The position numbers and the translations under genes are program-made. Source: Trachythela sp. YZ-2020 (lineage: Eukaryota > Cnidaria > Anthozoa > Malacalcyonacea > Clavulariidae). Taken from it: a stretch of 64,000 bases of DNA. Below are positions 1 to 10,967 of the stretch, one piece after another. How positions within the stretch are numbered: position 1 is the first letter of the stretch; every line of letters begins with the position of its first letter. The stretch covers positions 62,001-126,000 of the forward strand of contig JADLSH010000212.1 in the NCBI GenBank assembly GCA_016169945.1, read 5' to 3'. The notes below the pieces were generated by a model, which worked only from the letters and a program-made list of their open reading frames with translations, had not been told where the DNA came from and did no database searches.

Positions 1-1579
1 AACTGCTCGTGTCAGGTCATTTTGGAAGTTCTTTCGTTAATATTCCCGCGCGCACAAATGGTCACGCGGGTTTGATCATATAGTATAAAGTTTTGTTTTC
101 TTGATTCCTGAATAAGGTTTTTGTTATTACTATATCGAGCCACCTTAAACATGATACAATGACGTATAAACCATGCAACTGACAATCTGCATTGATAATG
201 AGATGCACAAGTAAATCGCTGGTAGCAAGTTCGAGCAAATACGTTTCAACAGTAAATCATATTTACGCGAATTCCACGAAAATACTTTGAGTCTTTGTTT
301 TTAAAAAGCTGCATGACTTTTCAATTTCAGTTAAGTTTTTATTGTTTAATACTGTAAATGCTCTACTGAATACAGGGATTACATTTGTTTTAATTATACC
401 TACAAAGAACCTAAAACTTAAAAAAAAAACATTTCAACTGTAAATTAGACAGCAAGACAAAACTTTTTGATGATGAAAACTTAATCTTAGCTTTGGCTTT
501 TGTTTATACTTTGTAGTTTTCACTCCTAGCTAGTCAAATTCATTAATTCAATATGGCGGATTTATACTATAAAGGGCACGCATGAGAAAAAGTGGCGACA
601 TGATTCGTGATCAAGTACGCATTCTGTATCTATTATTTCTATGATACAACCACAGTGGTACAATGTTAGGTTATAGATTCAGGTCTCGATGCTGTTGATT
701 GCTATTAAACACTACCCTAACCGATGATCGAATATCCCAACTTTATGTAATTATGGCCGCTGGCCTCGTCAAAACTCAGTGCATGGTTTCCATGAGGGGC
801 GTCTAAAAAATTGCAAAAAGTTTCAAGATAAAAAGGAAAAGAAAATGATTTACAAGCATATGATTAAGTATAAATAATGGTGTGACCTATGTATTCATCG
901 TATTAGGTGCCAAATTGATCCCACTGTCACAGTAATTTGTGTTTCCCCATGCAATCTGTTCCCCTCGGAACAAAATCCTCTTTGTATAGTGATTAGTGCA
1001 TATTACAGCCATGATAAAATGTGATCGTCGAAGAAAATGTAATCGTTATTATTATTTAATTAAAAGAATTCATGATTTCTGATTGGCTGACAGTCATAGG
1101 TAAAATCGTCATATCAACACAATAGCTGCAAATATGGAGTTGTAACATGCTATCACACGATTTGACGTGAAACGTTGGATATGAAAAATATCCAACTTTG
1201 ACATCATGATAAACAATATGGCGTCGCTTTCTACCGTTTAATAAATTGATTGGTCGATTGATTGACAACTTTATTTAATGAGGGTGACACATAACAGCAA
1301 TGCTGGTCCGATTCAGCTTTCAGCTTCGGCAGATAACACAAACTTCGGCTTTGATACAATTCTTCATAATATCTTGCTCAACCTCATTCAATAATTGTTA
1401 AATAATACACTCAAAATTTTGACATGAAGCGTGAGGAAAAATTTACTGTTTAATGAATAATTTTTCTGAAATTATTTAAGATTCAAACATGTCCAATGGA
1501 CAGTGGAAATATTATTAAAATTTCGGTATATTATCCAGTCTCCGAAAACATTTTTGTATGTTTTAACATTAAAAGTCTG
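1..1579. other. AT-rich DNA without recognisable gene
   Basis: I see no convincing coding exon, RNA gene or complete transposon here; open frames are short and of unremarkable composition. A single GAGCCACCTTAAA motif near 134 recurs near 18890 and 43897 and may be the end of a decayed transposon. Confidence 0.5.
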
Positions 1580-2801
1580 GAAGGTGGCTCCCTACAGTTG
1601 TGTAAAACTATGTGTACTTTTCAGTAACTTTCGCTTTCAACCAAATTTATATTAGATACACTTATGACAGGGAAAAATGAACATTTCCACGAATGTAAAG
1701 AGGTCTTGGGCTATCCATTTGTGGACAAACAGGAATAGTGTTAGTGTAGCTATGGCAACCATAGTGTCTTATCTTTTGCGCTTATATTGTCTAATTTCAG
1801 ATTGAATCGAAAATATCTTTTTTTTCCTTCTGTCAATTTTTCTGAATTTTTTTTGGATGATTTATGGTCCACAAAGGAATAACATATCAAAATTTGAAGG
1901 GTAGTTTACAAATAAGTTTTTGAGATATTTTGGAATTTCGATTACAGAGAAATCTATATGTAGAATTTTTTGAAATTTGGATATGTTTTTCTTCTTGCCT
2001 TGTTTAACAATATTGTGCAAAGTTTTAAAACTCTCGACATGATCGTATTTTGCGCATGCGTCTGAATTATAATGCGTGAACAACGCAAAATGAAAAATAT
2101 CAAACGTGTGTATAGTTTTGTGCTTGGTTCTTTGTTGTGTGTTTTTATTCCGATTTCTTGGCTTGTGCCAAATATTCTTTACTTGTTTGAGATGAAAATG
2201 CATGATCAATTACCATGGAAATAGAAATACTATCAATCCAACGTCTCTTCAATTTGTTTTGGTTGTTAAAATCGATATCGGTGTGACAACTTTTCAAAAC
2301 ATTCAAACAACATGTATTTTTCATAAGACAACTCGTATTATTAAATTGTCTGTATTGTAGTTTTTAACTATGTCAAACACTACAGGAATAACATAAATTT
2401 CAAACTTTCAATTGCTTTGAAGACTATTATATTACTTTGATAGTCCAAGACTGCCTTGAATAGAATATAATTAAAATATAATTTCGATTTTTTAAGTCAA
2501 TGCAAGATTTTTTGCTTGAATATTATAAAGGATAATACTGAACATACATAGGTAAAAAACACACTAAAAGTAAGCTTATAAACTGGTTAAAAACATACGT
2601 ACTGTTTAAATTTCAAAGATTTACGATTTTAAAGAGAAACTTGTGGTTTCTTCGCTATAAAGTCTCCGAAAAGAACTTCCGGCGGCTTGTTTCAAAATTT
2701 CTGCCGGGTCACGAAGATTCCACGCGTGGGACGCGAGAATCACGTCTGATCTATATAGAACGGGTTTCAAACTGTACTGTAATTGTAGGGAGCCACTTTA
2801 A
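1580..2801. mobile_element. Putative 1.2-kb inverted-repeat element with GTGGCTCCCTACA ends
   Basis: GTGGCTCCCTACA begins near 1583 and its reverse complement TGTAGGGAGCCAC ends near 2798; about 15 of 17 bases match between the two ends. Related ends occur near 134 and 18890, so this is probably a dispersed non-autonomous DNA transposon. I see no transposase and no clear target duplication. Confidence 0.35.
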
Positions 2802-3841
2802 ATTGAATATATTTCTTTTATGTCTTATATCGTTACTTAATTCGATGTTTACATATAATGTACAACACAGTCAGAGGCAACATTAATTAACCACCTGTGA
2901 TCAAGATCAGCTGAGGCCATATAGTGAAAGCAACTCAAATTTTACTGATAAAATGCAAAAATTTTACTGATTTTCAGACCCCCATCCAGAACCCTTGAAG
3001 ACGGACAGGAAAAGTATATCTCTTTTGCTAGTATATCTCTTTTATTATTCTTGAGAAACCTTGAGAATTAAGTAAAATTTGAAAATAATTTGACGTGGCC
3101 AATTTTTGTTAATTATTTAGTTATATACGCAATACTGAGTACATGTTACAATCGCATATTTTCATATGAAAGGAAAATTCTGCCGGTAATACGATAGGCA
3201 TTAAGTGACGGATAACAAATGGGAATTATATCCGAGGGGAAAGCGATTTCACGGGGAACACAAGTCACTATGACAGCGCCAGTTTAGTAAAGGAAGACTA
3301 TAATTCTGGGTGACTTTCTCCATATTACTATACCGAAATTACGTCACAAAAATTAGAGTTAGGATTAGGGTTGAGGTTAGGATTTGGATTTGAGTTAGAG
3401 TTAATATTAAGTTTGTATTGACATTCAGGTTGTTAATACGGAAATTGAGCCATTATTCTAGAGTATATACCCCAACTATTCTTGAAACGTAAGCTTTTTA
3501 ATTCTAATTTTTAATTTTCAAGTTCGATCCGGTATATTTATCCAGGACGTTATACACCATTATTGATTTAGTTGTATTTTGTCCCATGTCTCTAAATTTT
3601 CTCAGTCAAGAGATCGAAGAACGGCAACAGATTTGATTTCGTAGCTAGCACCAGCTATTATTCTCGTTGCCCATTTTAAAAAACAAATTGTAGTTTTTCT
3701 TTCAGTTGCTCGCTATAATTTTCGCATTCCTCATAGGGCAAAACAGTAAGCAAAATAGGGTTGTAGCAGAGCGCAATAAATTGCTCGCAATGTCTATACA
3801 GGAACGTAAGACTTAATGCATTCCATTCAATTCAATTCAAG
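2802..3841. other. Intergenic/upstream region of Argonaute gene
   Basis: No gene is recognised. A degenerate TTAGG-like tract lies at about 3357-3415. The Argonaute frame is open from 3767 but has no ATG before 4019, so a first coding or leader exon may lie in this stretch or further upstream; I could not identify it. Confidence 0.45.
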
Positions 3842-4018
3842 GAACTAGCAGCCCAGGGACTAGAAGAATACCTCTCTACCCAAGCAACACAATCAAAGAC
3901 AGCCGCAACCCCAAAATCAGAACCAAGACCTTCATCTTTAACTCCATATGATGATAGTAGTGCGCGACCTGCACAACTCGCAAGAAATGACCCAAAACTC
4001 CAAATTCGTAATGAGCAA
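3842..4018 (+). other. Probable in-frame N-terminal extension of the Argonaute exon
   Basis: The Argonaute reading frame continues upstream of its first ATG with the same Ser/Thr/Pro/Gln-rich composition. It is preceded by a possible acceptor (TTCAATTCAAG, AG at 3840-3841). The frame is open back to a TAG at 3764-3766 and contains no ATG. This suggests the native N-terminus starts in an upstream exon and this segment is translated. The acceptor is weak, so initiation at 4019 with this stretch as 5' UTR remains possible. Confidence 0.4.
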
Positions 4019-6736
4019 ATGGAAACCCATCCCAAACTATCACTCCAGTCATCTGAAGCTAGCGAGGTACCCAAGAAGTCTGAAAAACAATTAGATACCA
4101 CATCACAACCTCATGGCCCTACTCAACCTTCAAAAGCTTCTACCAAATTAGGTTCAGGGCAGCAACCTGGTCCGAAGATTAAACCCCCAAAACATCCTCA
4201 GCTTCTTGCAACCACTTCTAGTCACCCTCCTCGGTCAGATAAAGCAGAACCTAGGCCTCCTCGCCGTCCAGACCGTGGTGGCAAACTAGGACGGCAAATC
4301 AAGCTGCGTGTAAATTTTCTTCCAGTGAGTTTGCCAGAAAATGACATTCATCATTATCATACCGAAATCATTGCAAAAGGCTACGAGTCTGGCAAAGGGT
4401 ATACGAAGAGAGAAGCACCCATGATCATAGGATGTATGGTTGACCAGTATCAAAAATCTAATCCACATGGTCCTAAACTTGTGTATGACAAGACTGGGAA
4501 AAATGTGTACTGCAAGTGCCCAATTCCTGGTATTGAAACAAATCGTGAATACGCTGTTTTGTTTACCACTGATAATGGTAAACAACGAGAATACACCGTA
4601 AAGATCAAATGGGTTAGCAAAGTCAGTTTATACGACTTAAGCGAAGCACTTAAAGGGAATCGGACTGAGATACCACACGATGCAATGCAAGCTATAGAAG
4701 TTGTGTTGCGACATCTGCCGAACATGACCAGTATTCCAGTTGGAGCTTCTTTTTTCAATCATCCAGATGGACGTGAGAAAGATCTTGGATTTGGTGTACA
4801 GGTTTGGAATGGAACATTCATCAGTATTCGACCAACACAATGGAAAATGATGATGTTGAATGTGGATACATGTTCCTCTGTGTTCTATAAACCACAACCT
4901 GTTCTCAAGTTTTTGTGCGAGTTTTTCAACTTAGCAAACCCACCAAGACATCTTGATGACCACCAGATAGAGGACTTCCATGATGAGATTAAAGAAGTCA
5001 AAATTGAGACAACTCATCTCAAGAGGAAACAGAAAGTTTCTGGTGTATCAACCGAGTCAGCAAAGAATGAAACATTCGACTGTGATGGCACTAAAGTGTC
5101 TGTGTTTGAATATTTTAAAAAGAACCATAACATTACGCTTGAGTATCCAGACCTTCCTTGCCTTAAGATTGGACAGAATGGCGCCAGTATTCCAATGGAA
5201 CTCTGTAAAATTATGGAAGGTCAACGCTACCAAAGGAAGCTCACAAAGGAACAGCTACAAGCAATGATAAAACACACCGCACTACCAGCACCTCAACGCC
5301 AACAGTTGATCAATAACTTAGTTCGCAATGCTAAGTTTGATAAAGATGAATTCCTCGCAGATTTTGGTATTGAAGTTGGTCATGATATGCCAAGAGTAAC
5401 TGGAAGGGTATTAAACCCGCCAATGATTGCATATGGGCAATCTGAAAAAGAATTACCACGAAACGGAGCATGGAACATGCAACACAAGTCGTATAAGACG
5501 GTTGATTTAAAAGAATGGGCAATTGTTTCGTATGAGAATCCACGTTTTCTGAATGATGCAGTTCTGGATACGTTTATTAACTCTCTAGTTCAAGCAGGGA
5601 GAGATAAAGGTCTTTCCATTCATCCATCCCCCTGCTTTCGTACTTGTATCCGTGGATCCGAAAGAACCGGTCAGCTGTTTGAAGATTTATACCACCGGTA
5701 TCCTAATTTGCAACTCCTGATAATTATTTTACCTGGTCAGGGAAATCTTGATGCATATTATGAAGCAGTCAAGTATTACGGTGACATCATTTACGGCATT
5801 AGAACTCAGGTGATTAAGGCTAATACAGCTAGCCGAAAAGCTACTGATAGACAAACCATGGCTAACATTTGTCTCAAGATCAATGCAAAACTCGGTGGTA
5901 CGACGTCCATTTTAGACAAAAGTGGGAGATCTGAAATACTTAGTCGACCTGTGATTATTTTTGGAGCTGATGTCACACATCCGTCGCCACGTGATGTAAA
6001 TAGTCCATCGATTGCTGCCGTCGTTGCTAGTATGGACTCGCATCCAAACCTCTACAGTGCTGAAGTGCGCGTTCAAGAGCGCCGTGAAGAAATTATTACG
6101 GAGTTAAAAGATATTGTTAAAATACTCTTGAAAAAGTTTAGGGCGGCTACTCGAGCACAACCTGAAAAAATTATCTTCTATCGAGATGGCGTAGGTGAAG
6201 GTCAATTCAAAGATGTCCTTCTTCACGAGCTTCGCGCAATCCAACTTGCATGTTTCGAGTTGCATGAGAGTTTTAAACCTGCCATCACTTTCATTGTTGT
6301 CCAGAAGCGTCATCACACCCGGTTCTTCGCTGAAAATCCGAGAGATCAATGTGGGAAGAGCAAGAATATTCCTCCTGGAACGGTGGTAGATACAGATGTA
6401 TGTCATCCTTACGAATTTGATTGGTACCTGTGCAGTCATGCTGGTATACAAGGAACGAGTAGGCCAGCCCACTATCATGTGTTATACGATGATAGTAATT
6501 TCACGTCTGATCAGCTGCAAACCTTATCTAACCAATTATGCCATACCTACGTACGCTGTGCGAGGGCTGTTTCCATACCTGCACCTGCCTACTATGCTCA
6601 TCACGTGGCATTCCGAGCTCGCTATCATCTGGCAAAATTGGAAAGAGGTCGAAGAGGAAATGCTCTTTCTCCCCAGGAGATGTTAGACGCTGTGAAAATA
6701 CACGAAAGAATGACAAACACAATGTATTTTGCATAA
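4019..6736 (+). CDS. Argonaute (AGO clade), catalytically complete, intronless
   Basis: This 905-residue protein is the small-RNA-binding effector of RNA interference/miRNA silencing. A Pro/Ser/Lys-rich tail of about 95 residues is followed by an N domain (about 95-230), PAZ (about 293-420, with PCLKIG near 380), MID (about 515-640) and PIWI (to 905, ending in the family's usual YFA). The MID 5'-phosphate residues align as Y581, K585 and Q597, with the same 16-residue Y-to-Q spacing as human AGO2. The slicer tetrad is complete: D651 (ADVTHP), E691 (RREEII), D723 (YRDGVGEGQF) and H861 (PAYYAHH). Length is typical for AGO. The start is the first ATG, but the open frame upstream suggests extra N-terminal residues. 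No intron interrupts 2.7 kb, which is odd because animal AGO genes usually have many; a retrocopy or lineage-specific intron loss would explain it. It belongs to the AGO and not the PIWI subfamily. Confidence 0.95.
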   Translation: METHPKLSLQSSEASEVPKKSEKQLDTTSQPHGPTQPSKASTKLGSGQQPGPKIKPPKHPQLLATTSSHPPRSDKAEPRPPRRPDRGGKLGRQIKLRVNFLPVSLPENDIHHYHTEIIAKGYESGKGYTKREAPMIIGCMVDQYQKSNPHGPKLVYDKTGKNVYCKCPIPGIETNREYAVLFTTDNGKQREYTVKIKWVSKVSLYDLSEALKGNRTEIPHDAMQAIEVVLRHLPNMTSIPVGASFFNHPDGREKDLGFGVQVWNGTFISIRPTQWKMMMLNVDTCSSVFYKPQPVLKFLCEFFNLANPPRHLDDHQIEDFHDEIKEVKIETTHLKRKQKVSGVSTESAKNETFDCDGTKVSVFEYFKKNHNITLEYPDLPCLKIGQNGASIPMELCKIMEGQRYQRKLTKEQLQAMIKHTALPAPQRQQLINNLVRNAKFDKDEFLADFGIEVGHDMPRVTGRVLNPPMIAYGQSEKELPRNGAWNMQHKSYKTVDLKEWAIVSYENPRFLNDAVLDTFINSLVQAGRDKGLSIHPSPCFRTCIRGSERTGQLFEDLYHRYPNLQLLIIILPGQGNLDAYYEAVKYYGDIIYGIRTQVIKANTASRKATDRQTMANICLKINAKLGGTTSILDKSGRSEILSRPVIIFGADVTHPSPRDVNSPSIAAVVASMDSHPNLYSAEVRVQERREEIITELKDIVKILLKKFRAATRAQPEKIIFYRDGVGEGQFKDVLLHELRAIQLACFELHESFKPAITFIVVQKRHHTRFFAENPRDQCGKSKNIPPGTVVDTDVCHPYEFDWYLCSHAGIQGTSRPAHYHVLYDDSNFTSDQLQTLSNQLCHTYVRCARAVSIPAPAYYAHHVAFRARYHLAKLERGRRGNALSPQEMLDAVKIHERMTNTMYFA

Positions 6737-7054
6737 AGGTGCAACATCTTAAAAGTCAAGTGAATGCATTTTCTGAAAAGTATATTTAGAACAGTCACGT
6801 TGTGTTGTGTTATTCTCAGATATTACTTCACGACAGGGCCAAACCCTGGTTATATAACCTTGGATAGAAGAGTTTTCGGAACCAAAACCTGTAAATTTAT
6901 CGCAAAATGAACTTTTTTACCCTGTCAATTAGCAGTACCATATACAAGCTAATCTGTCACTCTGGTTAATATTTCCTGGTTGAACTAAAAATGTCATTCT
7001 GAACAAAAAATGTCATTCGAAATTTTTGTAAAGAATTCAGAAATCCATCATTAT

Positions 7055-7375
7055 CGAACTAGACAGAAATATAACCTCTACCTCCCCAGATGCAGAACAT
7101 CTGCGACACAACGCTCTTTTTTTATAGGGCTATAAGATCATGGAAAAGTTTATCAGAAACTACCAAATATTTTTCTTCAGTTGTAACGTTTAAAAAGAAT
7201 GCCAAACATGATATCAAGTCTGGAAAATGACCCGAATAACTTTTAGCTTCTTATCTTGTACATAGTATACTGTAAAAGACAATGTTTAACGTAATTATTT
7301 TTTAACGTAGTATCATTACCTGTAAATTAATTCTGAAAATCCCTTTTGGGAGAATTAATAAAACTTATTGTGTTT
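7055..7375 (+). mobile_element. LINE 3' end fragment (CR1-like), decayed
   Basis: Two short frames encode the C-terminal tail typical of CR1/L2-like reverse transcriptases (about 7055-7230: a TRQKYNLYLPRCR-like piece, then FFYRAIRSWKSLSE with a terminal lysine-rich stretch). They are offset by one base in a T-run near 7117-7123. The 3' UTR ends with CTGAAAATCCCTTTTGGGAG and AATAAA near 7357, resembling the 3' end of the LINE at 37.8 and 40.9 kb. It is a 5'-truncated insertion just downstream of Argonaute and may supply its polyadenylation signal. Confidence 0.6.
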
Positions 7376-7827
7376 GTTGTATTGTATTATTAATTTCCTG
7401 GTTAATCAATTTATCTTTGAACAGGTAAAATCAACCCAAATTCTGGTTAACCCTGTACGTCGTGGTTGAATTAACCAGATTATGCTTGGTGGATATACAA
7501 TCAGGCATCCAGTATAATGCTGGTTATCTCAACCAGAAGGTCTATGGTTCTTCCAATTAGTATGACAATACATAATTTGTTACTTGATTTAATTTGATTA
7601 TACTCTGATTCGATTTGACATTTTAATATAATATAGGTAATATACAAATTTGTGGATAGGTAATTGAACAATTAACTGTTCATAAGTCATTAGAACTGGA
7701 ACCTTGAAATACATTTGTTGCTTCTTTGTATGATAACGCAAAAGTGCGCAGTTTCAAGCCGTAATAACTTTGTAATTTGTATTTCGTCATTTATTCAATA
7801 TTCAGTTATGTAATCTAATCAAACCCA
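7376..7827. other. AT-rich spacer, nothing recognised
   Basis: Short AT-rich DNA lies between the LINE fragment and the MULE-like element. I see no coding or structural signal. Confidence 0.5.
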
Positions 7828-8009
7828 ATCACTTTCTAGCCTCCTCCGCAGGCAACTCTTCGTAAACGCCAGAATTGTGCAATACTTGGCAAAAATTGCG
7901 CAATAGCTTGGGAGTCGAAACTTCCGTGAGTTGCCTGCCAAAAATCGACATGCCTTGGGCGGTGACAAAACGCGATTTTCGTGTGGGTGGGTAGGTGGAG
8001 AAGAAAATA

Positions 8010-8183
8010 TGGCGGATTTTATAGAGTGGGAATTAGATTGGACAAAAGAATTCAGATTTTTACGTGTTTTGAAGACGAGTTTAAACGTAGATATTCAAAG
8101 AAATAGATGTGGAAGTTTCCCTAAAACTATCAAAGATGGACAACGATATAATGAATATGTTTCATGGTTGTCTCATGACTGAT
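8010..8183 (+). CDS. Small hypothetical ORF inside the MULE-like element
   Basis: A 57-codon frame begins with a favourable context (AAAATATGG) and is rich in Trp, Phe, Lys and Glu near its start (MADFIEWELDWTKEF). I do not recognise the family. It could be a captured host exon, an element-encoded peptide or chance. No splice sites or promoter were identified with confidence. Confidence 0.25.
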
Positions 8184-9571
8184 GGACAAGTTCTGAATTT
8201 ATGAACAAAAATCATTGTATTTGACTTTGAATTGTTTCAATTACCTAACAAATTTATTCTCCATGAACATATTATTATACTACATAAGATCTAATATATA
8301 AATATGAGATTGTAGATGTAAATTAATTGGCAAAATATTGTTGGACTTTCATCTTTATATGAAATCAAATGCTGATCAATGTACAATTATTCATGTTGTG
8401 ATCATGTGATGTTGTCTAAGTTGCCAGACTTGCTATATCAGAGAAATGACTTCTACAGACTTGTAAATAAATTAAATGTTTAAGTTTGTGATACTATTTA
8501 AATTATCTTCTTGATATAACTGTGATATTTATTGCTAAAATCTAATCATCTATCTTTTGTTCCAATGCAACTTTACATGCATGTTTTAATTTTGTACAGT
8601 ATGCTATAGATTTAAGAGCTTAAATTTCTTATGGCTTCTCATTTGTATACATAAACGTTGCAATGCACTTCTCAATAAATAATATAACCTGTCCATTCTG
8701 TTCTCAAGAGAAACAATATTTTGTCCAAGGTGTTAATTATGACTTATTTATACTAACAACTGGTTATACTGTATTATGCAAAAATTCAATTTACTGACTA
8801 CACCTGGATTTGTTTTTGTTTCCAATAACAGATGATTTTACTTATCAAGTGGAAGTGGTTGGGCAAATGGATTTACCACATTGTCTTCCCATGTCTATGG
8901 TTAACCATATAGACTTGCTACAAGTTGACTTGCATTAAAAACTGTCCTGAAGTATAATGACTGGGTTAATAAAATGGTTTAATTGAATGGGAAAATGAAA
9001 TGAAAATGGTAATATCTGTAGATATGTTTTGCATGGCAGAGAATCCTTGTAAAATGTGTTGGATTAATTGGCATGAAATACTCTTAGTTTAGCTACCAGC
9101 TGCCTTGTTTGACTCGAGTAAGACATTGGCTGGAAGAGCTGAAAAGTGAAATTGTTTCAAAATTAAGGACATTTTTATGAAGTCGGTCCAGCCTGTCTAA
9201 CTGGTTTCATATAAACAGCCCCAGCCCCTCAGTGCTACTCATTTCATAATCTCAGCTCAATTGGGAAAGTACTTGGGTCCATTACTTTGACAGATGCCAT
9301 TTCTTCCAGAATGATTACCAAAAGGCATACCCAAACATATTGAGTTTAGTCAGGGCTGCAATATAATCTAACCAAATATTATTTGCATTCGATTGATATA
9401 TAATGAAATACAGTAATATATAATTATGTGCAATATTTGGGCAACTGTGTGAAGGTGCAAATTAACAAATGTCAAAATTGTAATATTAGCAGTAGCTCTT
9501 TATTAAAACTGCAAACTTCTTTAGCAACAATCTTAATGATTCCAGTTTCTAATTTGTATTTTGACTATAAT

Positions 9572-10018
9572 CAGGGGCGGACTGGCAGCTTTTTGGGCCT
9601 CGGTCAGGAATAAAATCTGGGCCATGTATTAGTTAATAATCATAGCTATGCTTAAGGTGAATTTTCAGCACGTTGGACGTAGGAATCTTGTTAAACTTAG
9701 GGAGGCCGAAGCCCACGAGGCGCCACCATGACCCGAGTGGGAAAATTGTTAAAATTTGGAGTCTCTAGATTGTCGGAAATGGCATTTTCATTCTCTACCT
9801 CTTTAGTTAGGCCCTTTCAATAATTATTTCATTATGATTTGTGAGTCTATGCTATTTGCTGCAATTCTTTTGATAAAATATTGGGGCCCCCTGCTTCCTA
9901 GCCCTGTTAAGCAAAAGGAAAGGGGCCCCTAAAAGTTCTCCGGGCCCCTAAAAGTTCTCCGGGCCCCTAAAAGTTCTCCGGGCCTCTGTGCGTGTCCGAT
10001 CGCTCAGTCCGCCCCTTA
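9572..10018. mobile_element. hAT-like MITE nested in the MULE-like element
   Basis: CAGGGGCGGACTG at the left and CAGTCCGCCCCTT at the right form the inverted ends. The CAGGGGCGGACTGG end is a hAT style shared by many animal genomes. The expected 8-bp duplication is only partly preserved (ACTATAAT versus ACTAGTGT), so the insertion looks old. The interior is GC-rich relative to its surroundings and contains GGGCC-rich repeats. Confidence 0.55.
9923..9979 (+). repeat. Three perfect copies of a 19-bp tandem repeat
   Basis: The 19-base unit GGGCCCCTAAAAGTTCTCC occurs three times head to tail without a mismatch, inside the nested hAT-like element. Confidence 0.9.
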
Positions 10019-10967
10019 ACTAGTGTTTACTGCTTAATCTATTGAAGGCCATAGTGACCCAATGCAAATGGGCCCTCACTCAAAACATATTAATACTGAT
10101 AGTAATATAGTTTGCTCTATATTATCTGTTCAGTGCACTAGCAGCTGCAGAGCTTGCTTCTTGTGCGTTTAACCACTGCTTTGTAATGTATTTGAAAGTT
10201 TCTCCATTGCGCTGAAGACCATGAAGGATAACTTTAAACCAAAGAACGTGTGCTGATTTTTTTCATCAGGGCCATCAAGCCAGAAGATTTGTTTGAGGAT
10301 GTATCAAAACCACAGTTCAAACACAGGAATATGATTTGACATCCTTCCCCTCCAGGCTTTACACAAGATTTTAAACCATATTCGTGTCTCTCTATCGCGC
10401 TGCTTTTAAAAAGATAATAATTATTATAGCATACTGTACAGATTAAATATCTCTTCGTTGATTTGGACCAGAGACCTCAAGGAATTCTGTTAATACTAGT
10501 TACATCATTACAATTTGTCAATCTAATTGTAAACATTCCAAAACTTGATTGTGTTCGATTCCGCAAGTAGGTATAAACACGCTATAACGCCTATAAGCGC
10601 TCCCTCTTTCGTCGTATAAATACTGAGAATTATTTTGTCCGTAGTTAATCCTTAGAATATGAAGTTAAAAGCAGATTTTGATCGCGTAAATTGTAGATCA
10701 TTCCTCGCATTCGTATATTTTTATATTTCTCCACTCGTATCATGGTGACAAGAGCTCCCTAGGGTACCCGGGGTGAAGTGACAGGTCCACAAGGTGAAGT
10801 GATCGGTCCTCAACTTGCGATTTTTGGCAGGCAACTCTCCGCAGTTTTAGTTCAGACCAGCTCCAATTATCCGTCACTATCCACTGTTACTCCCTCATGC
10901 CTATGAAATTATTGCGTAATTCTGCCGTTTTCCACCAAGTTGCCTGCGGAGGAGGCTAATCACTTTC

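Larger units (their letters stand above)
7837..10958. mobile_element. 3.1-kb MULE-like DNA element with 9-bp target duplication
   Basis: The ends are inverted: TAGCCTCCTCCGCAGG starts at 7837 and its complement ends at 10958. The flanks are a perfect 9-bp direct repeat, ATCACTTTC (7828-7836 and 10959-10967). Nine-base duplications are typical of Mutator-like elements. Each end also contains GCAGGCAACT followed about 80-130 bp later by AGTTGCCTGC, so each terminus can fold back on itself. I see no transposase; inside are one short ATG-initiated frame (8010-8183) and a nested hAT-like element. It is therefore non-autonomous. Confidence 0.75.

Noticed and set aside
3357..3415. TTAGGG-like degenerate tract, possible interstitial telomere
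   Set aside because: Units are too irregular (TTAGGA, TTAGGG, TTGAGG, TTTGGA) and only about 60 bp long; such tracts are common in repeats.
4286..6734. Several open frames of 64-124 codons on both strands across Argonaute
   Set aside because: They are shadows of the Argonaute coding sequence in other frames.
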